NCBI RefSeq assembly: GCF_031846515.1
Contig: NZ_JAVRHO010000012.1
Coordinates: 62,001-126,000 of the forward strand
Reading direction: 5' to 3'
Length of the DNA: 64,000 nucleotides
Origin: Autumnicola lenta
GTDB lineage: Bacteria > Bacteroidota > Bacteroidia > Flavobacteriales > Flavobacteriaceae
A program made the position numbers and the translations under genes. Positions 25,853-34,805 of this stretch are shown here, piece by piece (position 1 is the stretch's first letter; each line of letters starts with the position of its first letter). The notes below the pieces were generated by a model. It was given only the letters and a program-made list of their open reading frames with translations. It ran no database searches and was not told the origin of the DNA.

Positions 25853-26620
25853 TTACCTCCCAAATATTACTTCTGAATTTGCGGTAGTTATCTCTGCAAC
25901 TTCCTTTAATTCAATCTTATATATTTCGGATATTTTTTTTGCTATTTCTTCAAGAAAGACCGGTTCGTTTCTTTTTCCGCGGAAAGGAGTTGGTGCGAGA
26001 TAGGGTGCATCTGTCTCCAAAACAATATCCTGAATAGGAATTTCATTTAGAAACCTGTTAATTTTGCCATTTTTAAAGGTCACCACCCCACCAATACCGA
26101 GTTTCATATTATAAGACAAGGCCTTATGCGCCTGCTCCAGGGTTCCTGTAAAACAATGAAAAATCCCAAAGAGATCATCTGCTTTTTCATTTTCCAAAAC
26201 TTCAAAGACCTCATCGAAGGCATCCCGGCAGTGAATAACTATTGGTAATTTGTATTTCTTCGCCAACTGAATTTGTTTCCTAAACGCCTCCTGCTGAATT
26301 TGCAGGGTACTCTTATCCCAGTGCAGATCGATTCCAATTTCTCCAACAGCACAGAATTCTCTCTTTTTAAACTGTTCTTCGACATGATCAAGTTCATCTT
26401 TATAATCCTCCTTTACATGCGTAGGGTGCAGACCCATCATTAAGAAAATATTATCAGGGTAATCCACCTCCAGATCGTACATAGCCTGTGTATATTCTGA
26501 ATCTATAGCCGGAATAAAAAATCTTTTAATACCCGCATCTATCGCTTTTGCAATTAATTCCTTCCTGTCTTCATCAAAAGCTTCGCTATATAAATGGGTA
26601 TGTGTATCGGTTAAAATCAT
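25853..26620 (-). CDS. TatD family metal-dependent hydrolase
   Basis: A 255-residue TIM-barrel metal hydrolase. The metal ligands of the TatD family are all present: DTHTHLYSEAF (residues 5-15), GEIGIDLHW (about 93-101), IVIHCRDAFDE (about 126-136), GIFHCFTG (about 152-159) and ETDAPYLAP (about 203-211). TatD proteins have 3'-5' DNase activity with magnesium and are linked to repair and DNA turnover; some act as D-aminoacyl-tRNA or peptide hydrolases, so DNase is likely but not certain. The promoter lies immediately upstream at 26626-26633, divergent from the retropepsin gene. Confidence 0.93.
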   Translation of the reverse strand: MILTDTHTHLYSEAFDEDRKELIAKAIDAGIKRFFIPAIDSEYTQAMYDLEVDYPDNIFLMMGLHPTHVKEDYKDELDHVEEQFKKREFCAVGEIGIDLHWDKSTLQIQQEAFRKQIQLAKKYKLPIVIHCRDAFDEVFEVLENEKADDLFGIFHCFTGTLEQAHKALSYNMKLGIGGVVTFKNGKINRFLNEIPIQDIVLETDAPYLAPTPFRGKRNEPVFLEEIAKKISEIYKIELKEVAEITTANSEVIFGR

Positions 26621-26625
26621 AAATG

Positions 26626-26633
26626 CAAAAATA
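26626..26633 (-). promoter_or_regulatory. -7 promoter element for the TatD gene
   Basis: Reads TATTTTTG on the minus strand (fits TAnnTTTG), five bases before the start codon, so the transcript would be leaderless or nearly so. It lies 16 bases from the opposite-facing promoter of the retropepsin gene. Confidence 0.35.
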
Positions 26634-26649
26634 ATTTATTTTGAAGACC

Positions 26650-26657
26650 TATCTTTG
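26650..26657 (+). promoter_or_regulatory. -7 promoter element that decides the retropepsin start
   Basis: TATCTTTG is a full match to TAnnTTTG. The GTG at 26657 that could open the reading frame begins on the last base of this box, so it cannot be in the transcript; translation should start at ATG 26672, 14 bases later. Confidence 0.6.
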
Positions 26658-26671
26658 TGAAAAAAGAAAGA

Positions 26672-27109
26672 ATGTCAACTTTAAAGAAATTGCTTGAAAA
26701 GAAAGGGTACCAGCGTATAAAATTTAAGTACACGAAGACAAACCATATAGAGATAGTAGCTAAAATAAACAACATCGAGGGTAATTTTATTCTTGATACC
26801 GGCGCCTCAAGCACCTGCGTAGGAATGGAAGCAGTGAAACATTTTGAATTAATTGCTGAAGATAGTGACGTAAAAGCAGCCGGAGCCGGAGCCACAAATA
26901 TGCTCACCCAGATCGCCCAGAAGAACAGAATAGAAATTAAAGGCTGGAAGAAGAAGAAGGTAGATCTGGTACTTTTTGATCTAAGACATGTAAACGAAGC
27001 CCTTGTGAATCATGAAGCTGAAAAGGTTCATGGTATTATAGGGGCAGACATTTTAAAACGAGGAAAAGCGGTAATAGACTACGGCAAAAAAGCCCTTTAT
27101 CTTAAATGA
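26672..27109 (+). CDS. Retropepsin-like aspartic protease (clan AA)
   Basis: A 145-residue single-domain protein with the retroviral-type aspartic protease signature FILDTGASSTCVG (Asp42) and the matching second signature HGIIGADILKRGKAVIDYG near the C-terminus. One domain supplies one catalytic aspartate, so the active form must be a dimer. Bacterial relatives (SpoIIGA/RC1339-like, TIGR02281 type) cleave unknown substrates. There is no signal peptide, so it is predicted to be cytosolic. A hairpin follows six bases after the stop. Confidence 0.85.
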   Translation: MSTLKKLLEKKGYQRIKFKYTKTNHIEIVAKINNIEGNFILDTGASSTCVGMEAVKHFELIAEDSDVKAAGAGATNMLTQIAQKNRIEIKGWKKKKVDLVLFDLRHVNEALVNHEAEKVHGIIGADILKRGKAVIDYGKKALYLK

Positions 27110-27112
27110 TGC

Positions 27113-27139
27113 AAAAAAGGGGGGAATTTCCCCTTTTAA
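27113..27139 (+). terminator. Terminator after the retropepsin gene
   Basis: A run of A and six G faces CCCCTTTT across a short AATTT loop. The stem has some G-T pairs, so strength is moderate. Confidence 0.55.
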
Positions 27140-27353
27140 ACTTAGGAGTGTTAATTTACCTTTACCTGAAATAAAGTAAACCAAAATTCCTGTCTTATCA
27201 AAAACAGAGTTCTCACACCGGCTTTTCTTACGATCTTGATGATTGCCATAGCTGCTGTGCTGTTCTTAAATTTATTTAATTTATTTTTCTTGTTTTAATC
27301 TTGCCTGTAAAATAGCAGAGGCAGCATTAATTAAATGCTGCCTCTATTCTTTT
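27140..27353 (+). other. Orphan intergenic segment between two terminators
   Basis: About 210 bases with no recognised gene, bounded on the left by the retropepsin terminator and on the right by a 12-bp hairpin with a T-rich tail (AGAGGCAGCATT / AATGCTGCCTCT, 27317-27353). A box TACCTTTA near 27158 is one base short of the -7 consensus. The only frame is 19 residues from ATG 27239 (MIAIAAVLFLNLFNLFFLF, all hydrophobic), extendable upstream without a start codon. It could be a small RNA, a membrane micropeptide or nothing. Confidence 0.3.
27317..27353. terminator. Hairpin terminator before sucB end
   Basis: A 12-bp perfect stem, five-base loop, and TATTCTTTT to the right. It can end a rightward transcript from the 27.1-27.3 kb segment; the leftward sucB transcript could also use the stem but has only a weak U-run. 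Confidence 0.55.
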
Positions 27354-27367
27354 AATTTTTAAGCTAT

Positions 27368-28654
27368 TTAGAGTTCCAGAGATCTCTTCACATCGTTATC
27401 CATCAATAACTCCTCCGGATTCTCCAGCGCCTCCTTTACTGCTACGAGGAAACTTACAGATTCTTTCCCATCAATAATTCTATGATCATAAGATAAGGCC
27501 ACGTACATAATTGGACGTATTTCCACATGACCATCTATAGCTACCGGCCGCTCCACGATATTATGCATTCCCAGTATCGCACTTTGAGGAGGATTAATAA
27601 TTGGAGTAGAAAGCATAGATCCAAAAACACCTCCATTAGTTATAGTAAAGGTACCACCTGTCATTTCATCCACAGTGATATTTCCATCCCTTGCTTTTAG
27701 CGCCAGACGCTTCACTTCAGCCTCCACACCTCTGAAACTCAAGTTTTCGGCATTTCTCATTACAGGAACCATTAAACCTTTAGGCCCGGATACCGCTATA
27801 CTGATATCTTTATAGTCATAATTTACCTGATAATCTCCATCTATCATGGAATTTACATCAGGGAATAATTCCAATGCACGCGTAACGGCAAGCGTAAAGA
27901 AGGACATAAATCCTAAACTCACTCCATGCTTATCTTTAAACTCTTCTTTAAATTTTTTCCGAAGTGCAAAAATCGGAGACATATCTACTTCATTAAAAGT
28001 AGTTAACATAGCCGTTTCAGTTTTCGCACTAACCAGTCTTTGTGCCACTTTACGACGCAGCATGGACATTTTCTTCCGAGATTCACCCCTGTTTCCGGTT
28101 CCTGGTGTTCCCATAGAAGCTTTTGCTTCTACGGCATCATCTTTTGTTATCCTGCCATCTCTTCCAGAACCTTTAACCGACTTTGAGTCTATTCCTTTTT
28201 CATCCAAGATCTTTTTGGCCGCAGGAGAAGGGCTTCCACTTGCGTAACTATCTTGCTTCTGAGAAGGAGTGCTGGACTTTGAAGGCTCTTCGGTCTTAGC
28301 AGGAGCCTCTTCAGAACCTGTTTCCTCCTTATCCAATTGTTTTTCACTTCCGGAACTTGCTTCTTTGCTTTCCTTTTCCTGCTTTTTCGCCTCTTTATCT
28401 TCCCCTCCCGGTTTTTCGGCATCAGTATCAATAAGGCAAACAACCGCACCAACAGCAACAGCATCACCTTCTTCGGCTTTCAAAGTGATTATTCCACTGG
28501 CTTCTGCGGGAAGCTCCAGTGTAGCTTTGTCACTATCTACTTCGGCAATTGCCTGATCTTTTTCTACATAATCTCCGTCTTCCACTAACCATTGTGCTAT
28601 TTCAACTTCGGTGATGGATTCCCCTGGAGAAGGAACTTTCATTTCTAAGGCCAT
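27368..28654 (-). CDS. sucB: 2-oxoglutarate dehydrogenase E2 (dihydrolipoyl succinyltransferase)
   Basis: A 428-residue E2 protein with the full domain order: lipoyl domain with the modified lysine K43 in VDSDKATLELPA, a long linker rich in K, E, S and A (about 80-145), the E3-binding domain (ASGSPSPAAKKILDEKGI, about 145-162), and the catalytic acyltransferase domain ending with the active-site motif SYDHRIIDGKESV (His391, Asp395). It transfers succinyl from lipoate to CoA in the TCA cycle and forms the core of the complex. It sits 54 bases downstream of sucA, the usual order. The third subunit (lipoamide dehydrogenase) is not in the window. Confidence 0.95.
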   Translation of the reverse strand: MALEMKVPSPGESITEVEIAQWLVEDGDYVEKDQAIAEVDSDKATLELPAEASGIITLKAEEGDAVAVGAVVCLIDTDAEKPGGEDKEAKKQEKESKEASSGSEKQLDKEETGSEEAPAKTEEPSKSSTPSQKQDSYASGSPSPAAKKILDEKGIDSKSVKGSGRDGRITKDDAVEAKASMGTPGTGNRGESRKKMSMLRRKVAQRLVSAKTETAMLTTFNEVDMSPIFALRKKFKEEFKDKHGVSLGFMSFFTLAVTRALELFPDVNSMIDGDYQVNYDYKDISIAVSGPKGLMVPVMRNAENLSFRGVEAEVKRLALKARDGNITVDEMTGGTFTITNGGVFGSMLSTPIINPPQSAILGMHNIVERPVAIDGHVEIRPIMYVALSYDHRIIDGKESVSFLVAVKEALENPEELLMDNDVKRSLEL

Positions 28655-28708
28655 GATCTTAATTTTTATTTTGATTTCTGCCGAAACAGAAATTTTTATT
28701 CTTAATTA

Positions 28709-31483
28709 TTAAATTGATTCTTCTAAAGATTTATCGAAAACACCGGCAATAACCCGGTCGTGACGTCTTTTAAAACGCACAGAACTTCCTGCTGCAGGCG
28801 ATCCATAGAATTTCCTACTGCATATCCTCATATTCCTGGCTTCATCAAAATGCAATAGTAAATGACCATAAGCCCCCATATTTCTTGGTTCTTCCTGCGC
28901 CCAAACAAGATCATCTGCATTATTATATTTCTGCATTGTCTCCTTCATCTTTTGGACAGGAAGAGGGAATAGTTGCTCCACCCTAACCAGCGCTACATCA
29001 TCACGATCGTTCTTTTCCCGATGATCCAGAAGATCATAATAGAATTTACCTGTACAGAAAACTAAAGTCTTTACTTTCTTGACATCGGCATTACCTTCAT
29101 CTATAAGAGGCTGAAAACTTCCGTTAGCAAATTCTTCTTTAGTAGAAATTACTTTCGGATGCCTGAGAAGACTTTTGGGAGTAAACACAATAAGGGGTTT
29201 TCTGAATCCAGCTTTCATCTGCCTTCGTAACAGGTGGAACATATTTGCCGGCGTGGTAATATCGGCAACATACATATTATCCTTAGCACAGAGCTGAAGA
29301 AAACGCTCCATTCTACCGGAAGAGTGCTCTGCACCCTGTCCTTCATAACCATGCGGCAGCAGCATTACCAATCCATTCTGAAGTTTCCACTTATCCTCGG
29401 CTGCAGAAATGTACTGATCTATCATAATCTGCGCACCATTTACAAAATCACCGAATTGCGCTTCCCAAATTGTAAGTGTTTGTGGACTTGCCATTGCATA
29501 TCCATAATCAAACCCTACAACACCATATTCAGACAACAGGGAATTATATATAAAAAATTCTCCTTTTCGTCCTTCAATATTATTATGTAATATTATCTCT
29601 TCTTCACTGTCCTCTACCTTCACAACCGCATGACGATGTGAAAAAGTTCCCCGCTCACTATCCTGGCCGCTAATACGAATATGATAACCCTCTGTCATTA
29701 ATGAACCGTAAGCCAGGTGTTCAGCCATAGACCAATCCAACTGGTTGGTTTCAAAATACATCTTATGACGAAGATTTACCAGCTTATCAATTTTACGAAG
29801 AAATTTTTTTCCTTCAGGTAACCTGGACACTGCTTCTGCAACTTTATCCAGTTTATCAATATCAAAGGTAGTATCCACCTCCTCCATCATTTTATCTTCC
29901 TGTGCATTTTCAAAACCTTCCCATTCGTCCTGCATGAATGGAGTTATTTTGGTTTTATCTTCTTTGCGGGAATCTTCCAGATTCTCTTCCAGTTTTGCTT
30001 TATATTCTTCTTCAAGTTTCTTTATAAAACCATCGTCAATCACACCTTCTTTTTTAAGCCTATCAGCATAAAGATCCCTGGTATTCTCCTGTTTAGCTAT
30101 GGCTTTATAAAGCTTTGGCTGGGTAAAACGTGGTTCATCTCCTTCATTATGACCATATTTCCTGTAACCAAGAAGATCAATAAATACATCACGGTGGAAT
30201 TTCATTCTAAAATCCAGTGCGAATAACATCGCATGAACCACAGCCTCGGCATCATCTGCATTTACATGTAAAACCGGAGACAAAGTTACTTTTGCAACAT
30301 CTGTACAATACGTAGAGGATCTTGCATCGAGATAATTGGTAGTGAAACCAATTTGGTTATTAACTACTATATGTATCGTACCACCGTTTTCATATCCTTC
30401 CAGTTGTGCCATTTGCACGACCTCATACACCACTCCCTGACCTGCAATTGCAGCGTCACCATGTACCAGAATCGGTAATACTTTAGAACTGTCGCCATTA
30501 TAACGGCGATCTTTTTTTGCCCGGGCAATACCTTCTACTACAGGCCCTACTGTTTCCAGGTGAGAAGGGTTAGGCGCGATATTAATGTTAATATCGTTGC
30601 CATTATCTGTTGTACGGCATGAAGTCCACCCAAGGTGGTATTTCACATCACCGTCAAAAATATCCTGTTCGTAATCCTTACCGTCAAATTCACTAAAAAT
30701 ATCCTTGGCACTTTTCCCGAAAATGTTTGTAAGGGTATTAAGACGGCCCCGGTGAGCCATTCCCATGACAAAATCTTTTATTCCAAGTTCGGCTGCCCGC
30801 TCTATTAATGCATCCAGTGCAGGAATTAAACTTTCTCCTCCTTCCAGGGAAAAACGTTTTTGCCCCACATACTTGGTATGTAAAAAGCTCTCAAAGGAAA
30901 CAGCCTCATTTAACTTTCTAAGGATCTGTTTCTTTTGATCTCCACTAAACTGTGGGTGGTTTTCGTTAATATTAAGTTTATTCTGAATCCATTGGATTTC
31001 CTCCGGCTTCCTGATAAACATATATTCCACACCAATAGATTCACAATAAATCTTTTCAAGGTGACTAACTATTTCTTTAAGGGATTTAGGACCTATACCT
31101 AAAATCTCACCTGCGCTAAAAGTAATATCCAGATCATCCTTAGAAAGACCGAAATTTTCGATATCCAGGGTTGGCCTGTATTTTCTTCTTTCCCTTACCG
31201 GGTTCGTTTTTGTAAATAAGTGTCCTCTTGTCCTGTATCCGTCGATCAACCGAATTACCTGAAATTCCTTAACTACATGCTCAGGAATTTCTCCTTCTTC
31301 AAAATTTGCGGGAGCAGATTCCAGGATTTCCCCGGCAACTCCATCCTGCTGCATTCCAAAGTCAAAGCCCTGAAAAAAAGCCCTCCAACTGGGCTCTACA
31401 CTATCAGGATATTTTAAATATTGGTCATAAAGTTCTGCGAAGTATGCGGTATGTGCGGCATTTAGAAATGAAAATCTATCCAT
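28709..31483 (-). CDS. sucA: 2-oxoglutarate dehydrogenase E1
   Basis: A 924-residue thiamine-diphosphate enzyme. The N-terminal helix FLNAAHTAYFAELYDQYLKYP (residues 5-25) is typical of OdhA/SucA. The cofactor and magnesium segment is HGDAAIAGQGVVYEVVQMAQ with VVNNQIGFTT (about 345-390), and MGMAHRGRLNTLTNIFGK (about 240-257) and HGYEGQGAEHSSGRMERFLQ (about 713-732) are further conserved blocks. It decarboxylates 2-oxoglutarate and hands the succinyl group to the lipoyl arm of SucB. Length is normal. A -7 box (TATTTTTG on the minus strand, 31518-31525) lies 34 bases upstream. Confidence 0.96.
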   Translation of the reverse strand: MDRFSFLNAAHTAYFAELYDQYLKYPDSVEPSWRAFFQGFDFGMQQDGVAGEILESAPANFEEGEIPEHVVKEFQVIRLIDGYRTRGHLFTKTNPVRERRKYRPTLDIENFGLSKDDLDITFSAGEILGIGPKSLKEIVSHLEKIYCESIGVEYMFIRKPEEIQWIQNKLNINENHPQFSGDQKKQILRKLNEAVSFESFLHTKYVGQKRFSLEGGESLIPALDALIERAAELGIKDFVMGMAHRGRLNTLTNIFGKSAKDIFSEFDGKDYEQDIFDGDVKYHLGWTSCRTTDNGNDININIAPNPSHLETVGPVVEGIARAKKDRRYNGDSSKVLPILVHGDAAIAGQGVVYEVVQMAQLEGYENGGTIHIVVNNQIGFTTNYLDARSSTYCTDVAKVTLSPVLHVNADDAEAVVHAMLFALDFRMKFHRDVFIDLLGYRKYGHNEGDEPRFTQPKLYKAIAKQENTRDLYADRLKKEGVIDDGFIKKLEEEYKAKLEENLEDSRKEDKTKITPFMQDEWEGFENAQEDKMMEEVDTTFDIDKLDKVAEAVSRLPEGKKFLRKIDKLVNLRHKMYFETNQLDWSMAEHLAYGSLMTEGYHIRISGQDSERGTFSHRHAVVKVEDSEEEIILHNNIEGRKGEFFIYNSLLSEYGVVGFDYGYAMASPQTLTIWEAQFGDFVNGAQIMIDQYISAAEDKWKLQNGLVMLLPHGYEGQGAEHSSGRMERFLQLCAKDNMYVADITTPANMFHLLRRQMKAGFRKPLIVFTPKSLLRHPKVISTKEEFANGSFQPLIDEGNADVKKVKTLVFCTGKFYYDLLDHREKNDRDDVALVRVEQLFPLPVQKMKETMQKYNNADDLVWAQEEPRNMGAYGHLLLHFDEARNMRICSRKFYGSPAAGSSVRFKRRHDRVIAGVFDKSLEESI

Positions 31484-31517
31484 AATTTGAAACCAATGTT
31501 TCTTTTAATTGTAATAA

Positions 31518-31525
31518 CAAAAATA
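31518..31525 (-). promoter_or_regulatory. -7 promoter element for sucA-sucB
   Basis: TATTTTTG on the minus strand fits TAnnTTTG and lies 34 bases before the sucA start codon. Confidence 0.35.
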
Positions 31526-31648
31526 CAATTTTTAAAAAAAAGGACCTTGCCGTATCTAATTTTTATACTACGTATTATAATAATTTAACATAGAAACCAC
31601 CAGACCCCTATCAAAAAGTAGCTTATTATGATTTTTGACTAAAAAATT

Positions 31649-32623
31649 CTACACCTCCCTTTCCATCAAAGACTCACCAAATTTCCTTAAAAGTTCCTTC
31701 TTCTCCCGGGGAATATTTATTTTTTCCAGAACATCAAATGCTTTTTTGGTATATTTTTTTATCTCCTGCCGGGTTAACTCAGACGCTCCACTGGACTGGA
31801 AAATATTTTTCACCGCTTCTATTTTTTCTGAACTATCTCCCGGATTTATAGAATAAAGATGCTCCAATTGTTGTCCTTCACTTTTTCCCGAGGTCTCCAA
31901 AGCCTTTAAATAAAGAAAAGTTTTCTTATTCTCAATAATGTCACCTCCAGACTGTTTCCCAAAGGTCTCCGGATCTCCAAAAGCGTCTAGATAATCATCC
32001 TGTAATTGAAAAGCAATCCCCAGGTAACGACCGTACTGATAAATAGCCTCCTTACATTCGGGGCTTTCTTCAGCAATGATAGCCCCCATTTGCAGAGAAG
32101 CACCTACAAGGACCGCTGTTTTATACTCGATCATCTTTATATACTCCTCTATACTTACATCTTCCCTGGTTTCGAAATCTATGTCGTACTGCTGACCTTC
32201 ACAAACCTGGATAGCTGTCTTTGAAAAGAGTCTGGCCAATTCTTTAAAAATTGGGTTATCATAATTTTCAAAGAGCTGATATGCTTTTATAAGCATGGCA
32301 TCCCCGGAAAGTATGCCAGTATTCATATCCCATTTTTCATGCACGGTAGGACTCCCACGTCTAATGGGGGCATCATCCATAATATCATCATGAACGAGGG
32401 AAAAATTATGAAAGATTTCAATGGCAAGAGCTGCATCAAGCGCCTTATGGTAATCGGTATTAAATATTTCGGTTGCCATAAGCAGAAGTACCGGTCGAAG
32501 CCGCTTCCCTCCCTGGGACAGAATATAAACCATTGGCTCATATAAGTTTTCTGGCTCCTGTACTCTTATTCTTTCCTCCAGATATTCTGAAAATGCTTCC
32601 CGATATTGAGAAATAGACAGCAT
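31649..32623 (-). CDS. Polyprenyl diphosphate synthase
   Basis: A 324-residue trans-prenyltransferase. The substrate motifs are GGKRLRP (residues 38-44), the first aspartate-rich motif LVHDDIMDDAPIRRG (77-90, DDxxDD variant with Asp at 79, 80, 83 and 84) and the second, FQLQDDYLDAFG (about 207-218). It condenses IPP with allylic diphosphates to make geranylgeranyl, farnesyl or longer products; the chain length depends on residues upstream of the first motif (FHNFSLV) and cannot be stated with certainty. It stands alone between sucA and the divergent TetR gene. Confidence 0.9.
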   Translation of the reverse strand: MLSISQYREAFSEYLEERIRVQEPENLYEPMVYILSQGGKRLRPVLLLMATEIFNTDYHKALDAALAIEIFHNFSLVHDDIMDDAPIRRGSPTVHEKWDMNTGILSGDAMLIKAYQLFENYDNPIFKELARLFSKTAIQVCEGQQYDIDFETREDVSIEEYIKMIEYKTAVLVGASLQMGAIIAEESPECKEAIYQYGRYLGIAFQLQDDYLDAFGDPETFGKQSGGDIIENKKTFLYLKALETSGKSEGQQLEHLYSINPGDSSEKIEAVKNIFQSSGASELTRQEIKKYTKKAFDVLEKINIPREKKELLRKFGESLMEREV

Positions 32624-32713
32624 AAATTTTCAATTTTCAGCTAAAATACCACAATTGAAGATAATTCAAATTTTGGTCTTATGTTAAATTACAGTAAACT
32701 CTGGAAACTATAT

Positions 32714-32744
32714 TTGTTTTTAAAGTTTCCTGATAGTACTTTTG
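32714..32744 (+). promoter_or_regulatory. -33/-7 promoter for the tetR-efflux operon
   Basis: TTG at 32714-32716 and TACTTTTG at 32737-32744 with a 20-base gap fit the Bacteroidota promoter. The TTG start of the regulator is 20 bases downstream. An alternative box TATATTTG (32709-32716) overlaps the -33 part. Confidence 0.55.
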
Positions 32745-32764
32745 GCCCTTCAAATTTTTAAAAA

Positions 32765-33376
32765 TTGAGAGAAAAGATTTTAATTACAGCAAGTGATATG
32801 TTTTTAAGCCTGGGGTTTAAAAGCGTAACGATGGATGATATTGCAGATAAGCTGGGAATTTCAAAAAAAACTATCTATACACACTTTTCCACCAAAAATA
32901 AATTGGTACAGGCTACTATAATGCATCTTTTTGAGGTAATACAAACCGGCATTGATGAAATAAGGGCTCAAAGGAAAAATCCAATTGTTGAGCTTTATGA
33001 GATCAAAAGGTTCACTATGGTTTATTTGAAGGATGAAAAAGCATCTCCACACTATCAGCTTCATAAATATTATCCAAAAATAGCACAGCCAATCGAAAAA
33101 AAATATTTCGATGTGGTACAGGACTGCGTTACAGACAACCTTGAGCGCGGAATCGAGTCGGGACATTATCGTTCAGGCATACCAGTATCTTTCATAAGCA
33201 GGATTCATTTTCTTGGCATGTCAGGAATAAAAAATCCAGATATTTTCCCTCCGGAAGAATACAGCAAGCCAAAGCTAATGGAAAACTTTCTGGATTATCA
33301 CCTCCACGCTATATGCACCCCAAAAGGATTAAAAACTTTAGAAGAATTTAAAAAGAGTCATGAAAATTTTAAATAA
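32765..33376 (+). CDS. TetR/AcrR family regulator of the efflux operon
   Basis: A 203-residue TetR-type repressor. The N-terminal helix-turn-helix is clear: ILITASDMFLSLGFKSVTMDDIADKLGISKKTIYTHFSTK (residues 5-44). The C-terminal ligand domain has no recognisable motif. The start must be TTG 32765: the frame has a stop at 32759 and the first ATG (32798) would cut off the first helix. It is followed by tolC with a 17-base overlap, then adaptor and permease, so it very likely autoregulates this efflux operon. The ligand is unknown. Confidence 0.88.
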   Translation: MREKILITASDMFLSLGFKSVTMDDIADKLGISKKTIYTHFSTKNKLVQATIMHLFEVIQTGIDEIRAQRKNPIVELYEIKRFTMVYLKDEKASPHYQLHKYYPKIAQPIEKKYFDVVQDCVTDNLERGIESGHYRSGIPVSFISRIHFLGMSGIKNPDIFPPEEYSKPKLMENFLDYHLHAICTPKGLKTLEEFKKSHENFK

Positions 33377-34805
33377 GCTTAAACTAGCGTCCACCGCAAT
33401 TCTATTTTCGCTGCCCGTCCTCTCGCAGGAGCAAAACCAGGTGCCGGAATACAACTTATCCCTTGACGAAGCTATAATTTTTGGGCTGGCAAATAACTAC
33501 AACTCCAGAAATGCACAAAAAGATGTGGAAATTTCACTAAAACAAAAGTGGGAGATCATTTCCCAGGGTTTGCCTCAGATTGGTGGTAATGTAGATTACC
33601 AGAACTTCTTACAACAACCGGTGACCCTGTTGCCCGCCGCCGCTTTTGACAATACCCAGAGTACGATAGATATTGTACAGGATTACTTTCAAAATATTCA
33701 GAGGAACGATGTCCCGGTAAATGCACCACAAGGTTTTATTCCGGTTCGGTTTGGTACAAAACAGAGCGTGAACGCAACTGCCACCTGGAACCAGCTTATT
33801 TTTGACGGTTCATATATCGTCGGGATCCAGTCGGCCAGGACACTTTTGGAAATTTCAGAAAATGCAAAGACCAAAACAGATCATGAGGTAAAAAGGGCAA
33901 TTATTAATGCATATGGAAACGTATTATTAGCTGAAGAAAGTGCAGAAATCCTGGAACGGAACGAAGCTACAGTTCAGAAGAATTTTGAAGAGACCAGCAT
34001 CCTCTATGACAACGGAATGACAGAACAGGAAGATGTGGAGCAACTTGAGATAACACTTCTTGGACTACAAAACAATTTAAACCGAAGCAGAAGAATGCGT
34101 GACATTGCTTATGAGATGCTAAACCTTACTCTAGGCATTCCCGTTGAGGCTGAAGTCACTTTAACTGAAAACCTTGATGAGCTTACGATGGAATATTTTG
34201 ATTTAGCATTGCTTCAAAAGCAGATCCCTGTTCGGGAAAATATAGATTATCGTATTGCAGAAAACACAGCTGAAGCTGCCAATATTGAAGTTAGACTAGA
34301 GAAGGCCAAGGCACTGCCTACTTTATCTGGATTTGTAAATTATGGGGTCCAGGGCTTCAGTGAAACATTTTCGTTCCTACAAAGCGATCAGGAGTACTTT
34401 GATCAATCAATTTTAGGTGTGACCTTAAATATTCCAATTTTCAGCAGTGGGATGCGAAGTTCCAGAACACAACAAAAACAAATCGCTTACGAGCAGGCAC
34501 TCATCGAACTTGAGCGTACAGAAAATGAAGTAAAGAATCAGATTAATTCTGCCAAAACCGAATACGAATTCAGCCTGGAAAATTACCAGAATATGAAAAG
34601 AAATCTGGCACTGGCTGAACGCATCGAAAATAAAAATCAGATTAAGTTTTTTGAAGGTCTCGCGAGCAGCTTCGAACTTAGTGAAGCGCAAAGACAACTA
34701 TACAGTGCACAGCAAAACCTACTACAGGCAATGCTGGATGTAATCGTTGCAAAGGTTGAGCTGGAAAATTTACTGGACACTACAAAATATAACAATGAAG
34801 ATTAA
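33360..34805 (+). CDS. TolC family outer-membrane efflux channel
   Basis: A 481-residue TolC/OEP protein: signal peptide MKILNKLKLASTAILFSLPVLSQ, then two repeats of paired long helices and barrel strands. NLSLDEAIIFGLANNYNSRNAQKDVEIS (about 30-56) is the first outer-membrane efflux domain; the second repeat starts near residue 285, and LGVTLNIPIFSSGMRSSRTQQKQIAYEQ near 355 marks the second barrel strand and its following helix. Three such subunits form the channel through the outer membrane for the adaptor-RND pump encoded next. It overlaps the TetR gene by 17 bases. Confidence 0.9.
   Translation: MKILNKLKLASTAILFSLPVLSQEQNQVPEYNLSLDEAIIFGLANNYNSRNAQKDVEISLKQKWEIISQGLPQIGGNVDYQNFLQQPVTLLPAAAFDNTQSTIDIVQDYFQNIQRNDVPVNAPQGFIPVRFGTKQSVNATATWNQLIFDGSYIVGIQSARTLLEISENAKTKTDHEVKRAIINAYGNVLLAEESAEILERNEATVQKNFEETSILYDNGMTEQEDVEQLEITLLGLQNNLNRSRRMRDIAYEMLNLTLGIPVEAEVTLTENLDELTMEYFDLALLQKQIPVRENIDYRIAENTAEAANIEVRLEKAKALPTLSGFVNYGVQGFSETFSFLQSDQEYFDQSILGVTLNIPIFSSGMRSSRTQQKQIAYEQALIELERTENEVKNQINSAKTEYEFSLENYQNMKRNLALAERIENKNQIKFFEGLASSFELSEAQRQLYSAQQNLLQAMLDVIVAKVELENLLDTTKYNNED

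Noticed and set aside
34747..34794. Earlier start for the RND adaptor
   Set aside because: It would overlap tolC by 59 bases and bury the lipoprotein signal.
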